A stretch of DNA of 22,626 bases from Rhodobiaceae bacterium (GCA_027352645.1 DAIEIL010000134.1:1-22626), one strand, 5' to 3'; positions 1-7,594 are shown, numbered from the stretch's first letter. Translations and numbers: made by a program. The notes: generated by a model from the sequence alone, not told the origin.

Positions 1-1
1 C

Positions 2-892
2 TGGGTCGTCGTCGACAAGCCATTGGGCCTCACCTCGACCGATGTCGTCTCGCGTGTGCGCCGCCTCTTCAATGCCCAGAAGGCCGGACATGCCGGTACC
101 CTCGACCCGCTCGCGAGCGGCGTCCTGCCCGTAGCGCTCGGCGAGGCGACCAAGACCGTTCCCTTCATTCTCGACGCCTCGAAGCGTTATCGCTTCACCA
201 TTCGCTTCGGCGAGGCGACGGCCAGTGACGACGCCGAAGGCGAGGTGACGGCCACGAGCCCCGTCCGCCCCTCCCCCGAGGCGGTCGAGGCGGCTCTTGC
301 GCGCTTTGTCGGGGAGATCGAACAAGTCCCACCAATTTACTCGGCCATTAAGGTCGATGGCGAGCGTGCCTATGATCTGGCCCGCGCGGGCGAAGCGGTG
401 GAGCTCAAGGCGCGCCGTGTGACCATCCATGAGGCGCGCCTCCTCGGCTGCCCGGACGCCGACCATGCCGAGATCGAAATCCTTTGCAGCAAAGGGACTT
501 ACGTCCGCTCGCTGGCGCGCGATCTGTCGCTGGCGCTCGGCACCGTCGGCCATGTTTCGGCGCTCCGGCGGGTGGCCCATGGGCCCTTCCGCGAGGAATC
601 CGCAATTCCGCTGGATAAACTCATGGCATTCGGCCATATTGCGCCCGCTTCCGAAGCCTTTTCGAGGCATTTGCTGCCGCTTGAGACCGCGCTGGACGAC
701 ATCCCGGCACTGGCCTTGAGCGAACAGGATGCCTCCCGTTTAAGGCAAGGCCAGGGAGTTTTATTGCGCGGGCGCGACGCTCCGATCCTGTCGGGGCCGG
801 TTCTGGCGACACACCGGGGACACCCGGTGGCTCTGACCGAGTACAGCCAGGGCGAACTGAAACCCGTGCGTGTTTTCAATCTCGATTCATAG
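2..892 (+). CDS. truB: tRNA pseudouridine(55) synthase TruB (5' end missing)
   Basis: The reading frame is already open at base 2 (WVVVDKPLGLTS...) and ends at a TAG at 890-892, so the N-terminal start lies to the left of the window. The product isomerises U55 to pseudouridine in the T-loop of tRNAs. Visible family signatures are the N-terminal KPxGxTS block and the segment HAGTLDPLASGVLPVALGEA, which holds the catalytic Asp (GTLDP). Further on come the PPxYSAIKVDGERAYDLAR block and the CSKGTYVRSLARDL block typical of TruB, then a C-terminal PUA-like part. An in-frame TTG at 23 could be called as a start but cuts into the conserved KP-G-TS motif, so it is not the true start. The stop codon overlaps the Shine-Dalgarno sequence of rpsO, so the two genes are probably co-transcribed. 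Confidence 0.97.
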   Translation, partial: WVVVDKPLGLTSTDVVSRVRRLFNAQKAGHAGTLDPLASGVLPVALGEATKTVPFILDASKRYRFTIRFGEATASDDAEGEVTATSPVRPSPEAVEAALARFVGEIEQVPPIYSAIKVDGERAYDLARAGEAVELKARRVTIHEARLLGCPDADHAEIEILCSKGTYVRSLARDLSLALGTVGHVSALRRVAHGPFREESAIPLDKLMAFGHIAPASEAFSRHLLPLETALDDIPALALSEQDASRLRQGQGVLLRGRDAPILSGPVLATHRGHPVALTEYSQGELKPVRVFNLDS

Positions 893-901
893 GAGATCCC
901 G

Positions 902-1171
902 ATGTCGATTACGCCAGAGCGCAAAGCTCAGCTGATCAAGGAATTCGGCGGCAAGGAAGGCGACACCGGTTCGCCCGAAGTGCAGGTCGCGATCCTCACC
1001 GAGCGCATCACGAACCTCACCGAGCATTTCAAGGGCCATGCGAAGGACAACCATTCGCGCCGCGGCCTTCTGAAGATGGTGAGCCTGCGTCGTTCGCTTC
1101 TCGACTACGTCAAGAAGAACGACCAGAAGCGTTACGAGTCCCTGATTTCCCGCCTGGGAATCCGGAGGTAA
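902..1171 (+). CDS. rpsO: 30S ribosomal protein S15
   Basis: The 89-residue product has the usual S15 length and reads MSITPERKAQLIKEFGG at the start. It carries the family signature regions GDTGSPEVQVA and LTEHFKGHAKDNHSRRGLL, and ends LISRLGIRR. S15 is a primary 16S rRNA binder that organises the platform of the small subunit. An AGGAGA Shine-Dalgarno at 891-896 is merged with the truB stop codon and sits 5 bases before the ATG. Order and spacing (truB, 9 bases, rpsO, 316 bases, pnp) follow the widespread bacterial truB-rpsO-pnp arrangement. Confidence 0.98.
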   Translation: MSITPERKAQLIKEFGGKEGDTGSPEVQVAILTERITNLTEHFKGHAKDNHSRRGLLKMVSLRRSLLDYVKKNDQKRYESLISRLGIRR

Positions 1172-1487
1172 AAACGGGGTGATCACTTCTCCCCATGACC
1201 TGAGTTTTCGCGCGACATGCGCCGGCGTGGTTTCGACCCCGCCGGCCATGGGCGCGTCTCGGTCCGAAGAGACAATCGTCCGTCAACGGAATAAAGCTCG
1301 CGTGTGGTCCTCTCTGCCGTCGTCTCACGGCTTGAGGTCCCTCACGGCTGTGCGCGGCGCATCAAGCGCGCCCTCGCGAGCCTGAACCGTTTATGTCCGG
1401 CCGCGACGTCAGCGGCAGAAATGGGCGCCGTCCGCCAGATGGTGGCAAGAACGCGAAAAACGCGGCGGCGCGGAACAGGAAATAGAT
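1172..1487. other. rpsO-pnp intergenic region with hairpins
   Basis: This is the only gene-free stretch over 300 bases. I see no convincing coding frame. It holds a strong hairpin at 1216-1250, a smaller 5-bp inverted repeat at 1316-1331 (GCCGT/ACGGC), and a weak GGGG...CCCC repeat just after rpsO (about 1175-1195) with no T run. In enterobacteria the equivalent region carries the rpsO terminator and an RNase III site through which PNPase represses its own mRNA. By analogy this stretch may be the pnp leader, but no clear promoter is visible. The pnp ribosome site AGGAA is at 1477-1481. Confidence 0.6.
1216..1250 (+). ncRNA. stem-loop with UUCG tetraloop in the pnp leader
   Basis: Bases 1221-1227 (GCCGGCG) pair with 1240-1246 (CGCCGGC). 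After one T/C mismatch three more pairs close a TTCG loop at 1232-1235. A flanking CATG (1216-1219) pairs with CATG (1247-1250) across one bulged C. There is no following T run, so it is more likely an mRNA processing or stability element than a terminator. Possible role: RNase III/PNPase autoregulation, by analogy with E. coli pnp. Confidence 0.55.
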
Positions 1488-3677
1488 ATGTTTGATATCA
1501 CACGCGAAGAAATTGAATGGGGCGGCCGCAAGCTCGTCCTCGAGACCGGCAAGATTGCCCGTCAGGCAGACGGCGCCGTGCTCGCGACCTATGGCGAGAC
1601 CTCGGTTCTCGCGACGGTCGTCGGCGAGCGCAAGCCGAAGCCCGGCCTCGACTTCTTTCCGCTGACTGTGAACTACCAGGAAAAGACCTACGCCGCCGGC
1701 AAGATCCCCGGCGGCTTCTTCAAGCGTGAAGGCCGTCCGAGCGAGAAGGAGACGCTGGTCTCCCGCCTCATCGACCGCCCGATCCGCCCGCTCTTCGCCA
1801 AGGGCTTCAAGAACGAGACGCAGGTGATCGTCACCGTCGTCAGCCACGACATGGAGAACGATCCCGACATCGTCGCCATGGTCGCGGTTTCCGCCGCTCT
1901 CACGCTTTCGGGCCTGCCCTTCCTCGGCCCGATCGGTGGCGCGCGCGTCGGCTACATCAATGGCGAATACAAGCTCAACCCGCTGATCGACGAGATGCCG
2001 GAAAGCGCTCTCGACCTCGTCGTCGCCGGTACGGCGGACGCGGTGCTGATGGTTGAATCGGAAGCGAAAGAGCTTTCGGAAGAAACCATGCTCGGCGCCG
2101 TCATGTTCGGCCACCGCGAGTTCCAGCCGGTGATCGACATGATCATCCGCATGGCCGAGAAGTGCGCCAAGGAACCGCGCGCCTTCGAAGCGAAGGACGA
2201 GTCGGAGCTTGAAGGCGAGATTCGCGCGCTGGCCGAGGCCGACGTTCGCGCCGCCTATGGTCTCAAGGACAAAGGCGAACGCCACGAAGCCATCGCCAAG
2301 GCGAAGGACAAGGTCAAGGCCGCGCTCTGCAACCCGGAAGACCCCAATGCGGTTGCCGAAACGGCGGTCGGCGGCGTCTTCAAGGCGCTCGAAGCCGATG
2401 TCGTTCGCAACTCGATCCTCGACACGGGCATCCGCATCGACGGCCGCGACGTGAAGACGGTTCGTCCGATCGTTTCGGAAGTCGGCGTTCTGCCCCGCAC
2501 CCACGGCTCGGCGCTCTTCACGCGCGGCGAGACGCAGGCCCTCGTCGTTGCCACGCTCGGCACGGGCGAGGATGAGCAGTTCATCGACGCGCTGGAAGGC
2601 ACCTACAAGGAACACTTCCTGCTGCATTACAACTTCCCGCCCTACTCCGTCGGCGAGACGGGCCGCGTCGGCTTCACGGGCCGCCGCGAAGTCGGTCACG
2701 GCAAGCTTGCCTGGCGTGCGATGCGCGCCGTGCTGCCGCCCAAGAACGAGTTCCCCTACACGATCCGTCTCGTCTCGGAGATCACCGAGTCGAACGGTTC
2801 GTCCTCGATGGCGACGGTTTGCGGCTCCTCGCTCTCGCTCATGGATGCGGGCGTTCCGCTGAAGCGTCCTGTCGCGGGCATCGCGATGGGTCTGATCCTC
2901 GAAGGTGAGCGCTTCGCCGTTCTCTCCGACATTCTCGGCGACGAAGATCACCTCGGCGATATGGACTTCAAGGTGGCCGGTACGGAAGAGGGCGTCACCT
3001 CTCTCCAGATGGACATCAAGATCACCGGCATCACCGAAGGCATCATGAAGCAGGCCCTCGAACAGGCGAAGGGCGGTCGCGTCCATATCCTGGGCGAGAT
3101 GGCCAAGGCGCTCACGACGGCCCGCAGCGAGCTCGGCGAACATGCGCCGCGCATCGAAGTGATCACGGTGCCGACCGACAAGATCCGTGAAGTCATCGGC
3201 ACGGGCGGCAAGGTCGTTCGCGAGATCGTCGAAAAGACGGGCGCGAAGATCGACATCTCCGACGACGGCACGATCAAGGTCGCGTCGTCCGACGGCGTCT
3301 CGATCAAGAAGGCGATCGACTGGATCCGCGGCATCGTCGCCGAGCCGGAAGTCGGCCACATCTATGAAGGCACGGTCGTGAAGGTCGTCGATTTCGGCGC
3401 CTTCGTGAACTTCTTCGGTCCGCGTGACGGCCTCGTGCACATCTCGCAGATGGCGCCGACCCGCGTCGAGAAGGTTGCCGACGTCGTCGCCGAAGGCCAG
3501 AAGGTCAAGGTGAAGCTCCTCGGCTTCGACGAGCGCGGCAAGGTTCGCCTCTCGATGAAGCATGTGAACCAGGAGACGGGCGAAGAGATCGTCTACGAGA
3601 ACGAGCCCGCCGAGCAGCCGCGCGAAAAGCGCGAAGGCGGTGGCGGCGATCGCGGCCGTCGTCGTCCGCGCGACTGA
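1488..3677 (+). CDS. pnp: polyribonucleotide nucleotidyltransferase (PNPase)
   Basis: This 729-residue protein is a phosphorolytic 3'-5' exoribonuclease of the RNA degradation machinery. Layout: first RNase PH domain (about 10-145), alpha-helical linker (about 240-305), second RNase PH domain (about 310-540), KH domain (about 555-613, loop GTGG at 571-574) and S1 domain (about 621-692, beginning GHIYEGTVVKVVDFGAFV). The KREGRPSEKETL and RLIDRPIRPLF motifs are near 79-103. Asp485 and Asp491 in GDEDHLGDMDF match the E. coli catalytic pair D486/D492. The tail is Arg- and Gly-rich. The ATG follows AGGAA at 1477-1481. The length matches the family (about 710-730). It follows rpsO as in most bacteria and is closed by a strong terminator. 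Confidence 0.98.
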   Translation: MFDITREEIEWGGRKLVLETGKIARQADGAVLATYGETSVLATVVGERKPKPGLDFFPLTVNYQEKTYAAGKIPGGFFKREGRPSEKETLVSRLIDRPIRPLFAKGFKNETQVIVTVVSHDMENDPDIVAMVAVSAALTLSGLPFLGPIGGARVGYINGEYKLNPLIDEMPESALDLVVAGTADAVLMVESEAKELSEETMLGAVMFGHREFQPVIDMIIRMAEKCAKEPRAFEAKDESELEGEIRALAEADVRAAYGLKDKGERHEAIAKAKDKVKAALCNPEDPNAVAETAVGGVFKALEADVVRNSILDTGIRIDGRDVKTVRPIVSEVGVLPRTHGSALFTRGETQALVVATLGTGEDEQFIDALEGTYKEHFLLHYNFPPYSVGETGRVGFTGRREVGHGKLAWRAMRAVLPPKNEFPYTIRLVSEITESNGSSSMATVCGSSLSLMDAGVPLKRPVAGIAMGLILEGERFAVLSDILGDEDHLGDMDFKVAGTEEGVTSLQMDIKITGITEGIMKQALEQAKGGRVHILGEMAKALTTARSELGEHAPRIEVITVPTDKIREVIGTGGKVVREIVEKTGAKIDISDDGTIKVASSDGVSIKKAIDWIRGIVAEPEVGHIYEGTVVKVVDFGAFVNFFGPRDGLVHISQMAPTRVEKVADVVAEGQKVKVKLLGFDERGKVRLSMKHVNQETGEEIVYENEPAEQPREKREGGGGDRGRRRPRD

Positions 3678-3701
3678 GCCTTTCGTCAGGCCAGAAAGAT
3701 C

Positions 3702-3732
3702 AAGGGCGCCGGATTAATCCGGCGCCCTTTTT
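3702..3732 (+). terminator. pnp intrinsic terminator (palindrome plus T run)
   Basis: Bases 3702-3729 form an uninterrupted palindrome: arm AAGGGCGCCGGATT, its exact complement following directly, with a TTAA centre. A run of five T follows at 3728-3732. It lies 24 bases after the pnp stop. The minus-strand VOC gene ends in the same T run (its TAA is 3731-3733), so the hairpin lies immediately downstream of that gene too and may serve both. In the minus direction no T run follows, so its terminator function there is less certain. Confidence 0.93.
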
Positions 3733-4090
3733 ATTTCCGCTGCATCAGCTCGATGCGATTGCCGAACGGGTCGAAGACGAAGATGCGGTCATAGCCTTCG
3801 ATCTCAGTGTCCTCGACCAGCCGATAGCCGCCCGCGCGCGCCCGCGCGATGAGCGTCGCAAGATCGCTGGTCAGGAAGGCGATATGCGCCTTGGTCGCCG
3901 CGTGAAAATCCTTGTCGACGCAGAGATGGAGTCGGAGCGGCCCTAGCTCGAACCAGCCGCCGCCGCGCGTGGCGAGTTCCGTCGGCTTGGGCACTTCTGT
4001 GAAACCCAGCACATCGACGTAGAAGCGCCGGGCCTCTTCCTCCCCAAGAGCGGGGATCGCAATCTGAACGTGGTCTATACCGGTAAGCAT
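3731..4090 (-). CDS. VOC superfamily (glyoxalase/bleomycin-resistance fold) protein
   Basis: The 119-residue single-module protein of the vicinal oxygen chelate fold starts MLTGIDHVQIAIP and ends GNRIELMQRK. The four expected metal-ligand positions can be placed: His7 (DHVQI), Glu48 (WFELG), His69 (KAHIAF) and Glu114 (NRIELM). The motif FYVDVLGF is typical of glyoxalase-like proteins. Substrate cannot be told from sequence; lactoylglutathione lyase, dioxygenase and antibiotic-binding members share this fold. It starts 21 bases after fabI and is probably the last gene of the fabA-fabB-fabI transcript. Whether it has any fatty-acid-related role is unknown. Its stop codon lies within the T run of the pnp terminator. 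Confidence 0.85.
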   Translation of the reverse strand: MLTGIDHVQIAIPALGEEEARRFYVDVLGFTEVPKPTELATRGGGWFELGPLRLHLCVDKDFHAATKAHIAFLTSDLATLIARARAGGYRLVEDTEIEGYDRIFVFDPFGNRIELMQRK

Positions 4091-4111
4091 CGAACCTCCG
4101 GTTACGCGTGA

Positions 4112-4927
4112 TCAGTTGCCGTTGTCCTGGTCGTTCGTCATTTCCTCGGCGCGTGGCAGGCCGATGATGTTGTAGCCGCCATCGACGTAGTGGATCTCGC
4201 CGGTAACGCGGGCCGAAAGGTCGGAGAGCAGGTAAAGGCCGGCGCCGCCGACATGTTCGAGCTCGATCGTTTCCTTCAGCGCCGAATGCGTCTTGTTCCA
4301 CTTGTGAACGAAACGCGCATCGCCGATGGCGGAGCCCGCCAGCGTCCGCATCGGGCCCGCTGAGATCGCATTGACACGGATGCCGTCGCGGCCGAAATCG
4401 GCAGCGAGGTAGCGCACGCTCGCCTCGAGCGCGGCCTTGGCGACGCCCATGACGTTGTAGTTGGGCATCACGCGTTGCGCGCCTTCATAGGTCAGCGTCA
4501 CCATCGAGCCGCCATTGGGCATCATCTCGGCGGCGCGTCGCGCGACATCGGTGAAGGAGAAGCAGGAAATATCCATCGAGCGCAGGAAGTTCTCGCGCGT
4601 CGTGTCGGCGTAGCGGCCCTTGAGCTCGCTCTTGTCGGAATAGGCGATGGCGTGGACGACGAAATCCAGCGTGCCCCATTCCTGCTTCAGCGTCCGGAAC
4701 ACCGAGTCGAGGCTCTGGCTGTCGGTCACGTCGCAGGGCAGGAGGATTTTCGACCCGACAGACTCCGCCAGCGGCTTCACGCGGCGGCCGAAGGCTTCGC
4801 CCTGAAAGGTGAAGGCCATTTCCGCGCCATGCAGCGCCAGCGCCTGCGCGATGCCCCAGGCGATCGAGTGGTCGTTCGCGACACCCATCACAAGGCCGCG
4901 GCGCCCCTTCATCAAGGGCCCGCTCAT
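4112..4927 (-). CDS. fabI: enoyl-[acyl-carrier-protein] reductase (NADH), FabI
   Basis: FabI catalyses the last reduction of each fatty acid elongation cycle (trans-2-enoyl-ACP to acyl-ACP) using NAD(P)H, and is the triclosan-target family. It is a short-chain dehydrogenase-type protein: the nucleotide-binding start GLVMGVANDHSIAWGIA replaces the usual GxxxGxG, as in FabI. The catalytic pair Tyr157 and Lys164 in YNVMGVAK matches E. coli Y156/K163, and SAGPMRTLA follows. I place the start at 4927 (271 aa) because GAAGG at 4935-4939 sits 7 bases upstream and homologues begin near this point. An in-frame ATG at 4969 would add 14 residues but has no Shine-Dalgarno. It is third in the fabA-fabB-fabI operon. 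Confidence 0.96.
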   Translation of the reverse strand: MSGPLMKGRRGLVMGVANDHSIAWGIAQALALHGAEMAFTFQGEAFGRRVKPLAESVGSKILLPCDVTDSQSLDSVFRTLKQEWGTLDFVVHAIAYSDKSELKGRYADTTRENFLRSMDISCFSFTDVARRAAEMMPNGGSMVTLTYEGAQRVMPNYNVMGVAKAALEASVRYLAADFGRDGIRVNAISAGPMRTLAGSAIGDARFVHKWNKTHSALKETIELEHVGGAGLYLLSDLSARVTGEIHYVDGGYNIIGLPRAEEMTNDQDNGN

Positions 4928-5018
4928 CACCAAGCCTTCGCCACCTGTCTTTTGATCCGAACCGTGCATATTCGTTTTCGACCCGTCTGTTTCCAGGTTG
5001 TTTTGGCCGGCTTTTGTG

Positions 5019-6242
5019 TCAGCCGTTATAGCGCTGGAAGGCCAGCGTCGCGTTGGTACCGCCGAAGCCGAAGCTGTTGGAGATCGCCAGATTGATGTTC
5101 GCCCCGTCGATGCGTTCGCGCACGATATTCGCGGCGGCGACTTCGGGATCGATTTCGTCGATGTTGGCGCTCGCCGCGATGAAGCCGTTCTGCATCATCA
5201 GCAGCGTGTAGATCGCCTCATGCACGCCCGCCGCGCCCTGCGCGTGGCCTGTGAGCGACTTCGTGGCGCTGATCGGCGGCGTCTTGTCGCCGAAGACTTC
5301 GAGGATCGCCTTGATCTCGGGAATGTCGCCGACCGGCGTCGAGGTCGCATGCGGGTTGATGTAGTCCACCGGCGCCTTCAGATCCTTGATCGCCATGCGC
5401 ATGCAGCGCACCGCGCCCTCGCCCGAGGGGGCGACCATGTCGGCACCATCCGCCGTCGCGCCATAGCCGACGAGTTCGGCATAGATCTTCGCGCCGCGCG
5501 CTTTCGCGTGTTCGAGTTCTTCGAGAACCAGAATGCCGCCGCCGCCCGAGATCACGAAGCCGTCGCGATCCTTGTCATAGGCGCGGCTTGCCTTGTCCGG
5601 CGTGTCGTTGCGCTTGGAGGACATGGCGCCCATGGCGTCGAAAAGAACGGAGAGCGTCCAGTCGAGTTCCTCGCCGCCGCCGGCGAACATGATGTCCTGC
5701 TTGCCCCACTGGATCATTTCGGCCGCATTGCCGATGCAATTCGCGGAGGTCGAGCAGGCGGAGCTGATCGAGTAGTTCACGCCCTTGGTCTTGTACCAGG
5801 TCGAAAGATTGGCCGAGCAGGTGGACGACATGGCTTTCGGCACGGCGAAGGGGCCGACCTTCCTGGGGCCCTTGGCCGGATCGCGCGCGACATCGGCCGC
5901 GGCGACGATGGCCTTGGTCGAAGGACCGCCCGAGCCGACGATCAATCCCGTCCGCTCGTTGCTGACGTCGGAGGGTTCGAGGCCGGCGTCGCGGATCGCC
6001 TGTTCCATGGCGATCGAGGCATAGGCCGCGCCATCGCCCATGAAGCGGCGTGCGCGCCGGTCGACGGCGGCGTCGAGATCGATCTTCAGGCTGCCATGAA
6101 CCTGGCTGCGAAAGCCCATCTCGGCATAGGTGTCGGATTTGACGATGCCGGAACGGCCCTCACGCAGGCTGGCGAGAACTTCCTGCGTATTGTTGCCGAT
6201 CGAGGAGACGATCCCCATGCCGGCGACGACCACTCGTCTCAT
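5019..6242 (-). CDS. fabB: beta-ketoacyl-ACP synthase I, FabB
   Basis: A 407-residue condensing enzyme that elongates cis-unsaturated (and saturated) acyl-ACPs with malonyl-ACP. The catalytic Cys163 lies in SSACSTS, the two histidines are His298 (NPHATSTPVGD) and His333 (SLTGHAQGAAG), and Lys328 is in place. The ending SNSFGFGGTNATLAF is the standard KAS Gly-rich loop. The pairing directly downstream of fabA (54-base gap to FabA's stop) argues for FabB rather than FabF, because FabA/FabB together make unsaturated fatty acids. The start is supported by GAGG 5 bases before the ATG at 6242. Confidence 0.96.
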   Translation of the reverse strand: MRRVVVAGMGIVSSIGNNTQEVLASLREGRSGIVKSDTYAEMGFRSQVHGSLKIDLDAAVDRRARRFMGDGAAYASIAMEQAIRDAGLEPSDVSNERTGLIVGSGGPSTKAIVAAADVARDPAKGPRKVGPFAVPKAMSSTCSANLSTWYKTKGVNYSISSACSTSANCIGNAAEMIQWGKQDIMFAGGGEELDWTLSVLFDAMGAMSSKRNDTPDKASRAYDKDRDGFVISGGGGILVLEELEHAKARGAKIYAELVGYGATADGADMVAPSGEGAVRCMRMAIKDLKAPVDYINPHATSTPVGDIPEIKAILEVFGDKTPPISATKSLTGHAQGAAGVHEAIYTLLMMQNGFIAASANIDEIDPEVAAANIVRERIDGANINLAISNSFGFGGTNATLAFQRYNG

Positions 6243-6296
6243 GGCAGCCTCATTGTTGGTGTGAACGGGTTGGTACGAATGGAATTGCCGCCTCCG

Positions 6297-6815
6297 TCAG
6301 GCCGGCTGATCTTCCGTCGAGAGCCCAACCCTCATATCGCTGATCGTATAGGCAAGCTCGCCATCCGCAAGGATGGTGCAATCGGCAACGCCGAGAACCA
6401 GGCGGCGATTGATGACGCGCTTGAGCTGGATATTGTATTCGATCTTCTTCACCGCGGGCGTGACCATGGCGGAGAATTTCACTTCGCCGACGCCGAGCGC
6501 GCGGCCCTTGCCCTTGCCGCCGATCCAGCCGAGGAAGAAGCCCAGCAGCTGCCAGGCGCCGTCGAGGCCGAGGCAACCCGGCATGACCGGGTCGCCCTCG
6601 AAATGGCAGGGGAAGAACCAGAGGTCCGGATGGATGTCGAACTCGGCCTTGATCAGACCCTTGTCGTGATCGCCGCCCTTGTCCGAAATCTGCGTGATCC
6701 GGGAGATCATCAGCATTGGAGGCAGAGGAAGCTGCGCATTGCCGGGACCGAACATTCGGCCGTGGCTGCATTCGAGAAGATCTTCGTAGGTGTAACTCGA
6801 CTTTTGCTCAGCCAT
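6297..6815 (-). CDS. fabA: 3-hydroxydecanoyl-ACP dehydratase/isomerase, FabA
   Basis: FabA dehydrates 3-hydroxydecanoyl-ACP and isomerises the trans-2 product to cis-3, the branch point for anaerobic-type unsaturated fatty acid synthesis. The single hotdog domain contains the active-site helix region with His71 (FPCHFEGDPVMPG) and Asp85 (CLGLDG), one residue off the E. coli pair. The block GGKGKGRALGVGEVKF is almost the E. coli sequence. I start it at the ATG at 6815 (172 aa, MAEQKSSYTYEDLL), which matches the E. coli length. A TTG at 6830 would add only five non-conserved residues. It is the first gene of the operon, divergent from irr across about 250 bases. Confidence 0.97.
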   Translation of the reverse strand: MAEQKSSYTYEDLLECSHGRMFGPGNAQLPLPPMLMISRITQISDKGGDHDKGLIKAEFDIHPDLWFFPCHFEGDPVMPGCLGLDGAWQLLGFFLGWIGGKGKGRALGVGEVKFSAMVTPAVKKIEYNIQLKRVINRRLVLGVADCTILADGELAYTISDMRVGLSTEDQPA

Positions 6816-6981
6816 ACCCCGTCCGCTCAACTATGCCCTTTTCGTCAGCTCTCGTGTGAGCGATAGGGCTATCCCCGGCTCAAGGGCAAGGTTCTCTCCC
6901 TGCCCCGGTTTCCTCGACGCGCTTCCTAACATATAGGGCGGCTCGCGGAAACCCACGCGATATGCGCTACAAAGCCCCGCC

Positions 6982-7009
6982 TTGACAAAAGCGTGACTGT
7001 GACTACATT
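6982..7009 (+). promoter_or_regulatory. putative sigma-70-type promoter of irr
   Basis: A perfect -35 TTGACA at 6982-6987 is followed after 16 bases by TACATT (7004-7009), a 4 of 6 match to the -10 consensus. The predicted start of transcription (about 7016) leaves a leader of about 50 bases before the irr ATG. The match is by eye only. Confidence 0.5.
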
Positions 7010-7016
7010 TTGGACA

Positions 7017-7031
7017 TTGTAATCATTACAA
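7017..7031. promoter_or_regulatory. 7-1-7 inverted repeat, Fur/PerR-type operator candidate
   Basis: TTGTAATCATTACAA is a perfect 7-1-7 palindrome of the architecture recognised by Fur-superfamily dimers. It covers the predicted first transcribed bases of irr, a position expected for repression. It is not an Irr ICE box, which has the TTAGAA-N3-TTCTAA form. The binding protein is unknown: another Fur/Zur/PerR-like regulator, or Irr itself through a variant site. Confidence 0.55.
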
Positions 7032-7064
7032 ACTGGCGTCTGTTCGACATGAGCAGGCGAAAGG

Positions 7065-7505
7065 ATGAAGACCGTGACCCAGGATCGGCCCTATAGCCAG
7101 ACGCTCACCCGCTTGCGGGAAGCAGGCCTGCGCCCGACCCGCCAGCGCCTCGCGCTGGGTCGCCTTCTGTTCGATGGCGGTGATCGTCACGTCACGGCTG
7201 AAGCCCTTCACGAGGAAGCACAGGCCGCTGGCGTCAGCGTTTCGCTGGCCACCGTCTACAATACGCTTCACCAGTTCACGGAAGCCCATCTGCTGCGCGA
7301 AGTCGTGGTGGACAGCGCCCGCACCTATTTCGATACGAATGTCAGCGACCACCACCATTTCTTCCTCGAGAACTCGGGCTCGCTGATGGATATCGACGGC
7401 AACAAGATTGCCATTACGGGCCTGCCCCAGGCGCCGGACGGCACGGATGTCGCCCGCGTTGACGTCATCGTGCGTCTTCAGGGAACGCCCCGCGCGGCCG
7501 AATAA
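7065..7505 (+). CDS. irr: Irr-type iron response regulator (Fur superfamily)
   Basis: A 146-residue DNA-binding regulator. In Rhizobiales and relatives Irr senses iron through heme status and acts on ICE boxes. The winged-helix half reads LRPTRQRLALGRLLF (22-36) and SLATVYNTLHQF (60-71). The dimerisation half has YFDTNVSDHHHFF (88-100) with the His triplet 96-98 that in studied Irr proteins takes part in heme binding. The CxxC zinc pairs of canonical Fur/PerR are absent, and so is the N-terminal Cys-Pro heme motif of Bradyrhizobium Irr. This favours an Irr of the wider alphaproteobacterial type. It is divergent from fabA-fabB-fabI. The next gene downstream carries an Irr-box, so it is a likely direct target. 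No clear terminator follows irr. Confidence 0.88.
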   Translation: MKTVTQDRPYSQTLTRLREAGLRPTRQRLALGRLLFDGGDRHVTAEALHEEAQAAGVSVSLATVYNTLHQFTEAHLLREVVVDSARTYFDTNVSDHHHFFLENSGSLMDIDGNKIAITGLPQAPDGTDVARVDVIVRLQGTPRAAE

Positions 7506-7536
7506 GCCGCCCGGCCATCTGCGAACCTTTCTCATA

Positions 7537-7552
7537 TTTAGAATTATTCTAA
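7537..7552. promoter_or_regulatory. ICE motif (Irr box) upstream of rubrerythrin
   Basis: TTTAGAATTATTCTAA contains the arms TTAGAA and TTCTAA separated by three bases, which is the known ICE/Irr-box form. It lies 31 bases after the irr stop and 4 bases before a -35-like TTGACC. The centre is near -47 relative to the predicted start of transcription. Confidence 0.8.
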
Positions 7553-7556
7553 GGTG

Positions 7557-7586
7557 TTGACCGCTCGCGGGCAGCGGCATTATGCT
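7557..7586 (+). promoter_or_regulatory. putative promoter of the rubrerythrin operon
   Basis: TTGACC (7557-7562) and TATGCT (7581-7586) are separated by 18 bases; reading TTATGC (7580-7585) gives 17. Transcription would start near 7592, giving a leader of about 125 bases before the rubrerythrin ATG. Confidence 0.45.
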
Positions 7587-7594
7587 TTTCCTCA

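Noticed and set aside
1179..1495. Small plus-strand frames in the rpsO-pnp gap
   Set aside because: They have Arg/Ser-rich products, no ribosome site, and overlap the hairpin and the pnp start.
1362..3563. Very long open frame on the minus strand (over 700 codons) opposite pnp
   Set aside because: It is exactly antisense to a certain pnp gene. Its product is low-complexity and rich in Arg/Asp/Ala/Val with no known motif, as expected from GC-rich codon use.
4998..6866. Plus-strand open frame of about 620 codons opposite fabB and fabA
   Set aside because: It mirrors two well-supported fab genes and the predicted protein has the same Arg/Asp/His-rich shadow composition.
7065..7505. Calling the regulator Fur, PerR or Zur
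   Set aside because: Zinc CxxC pairs are absent, the HHH motif and flanking sequence fit Irr, and an ICE box lies next to it.
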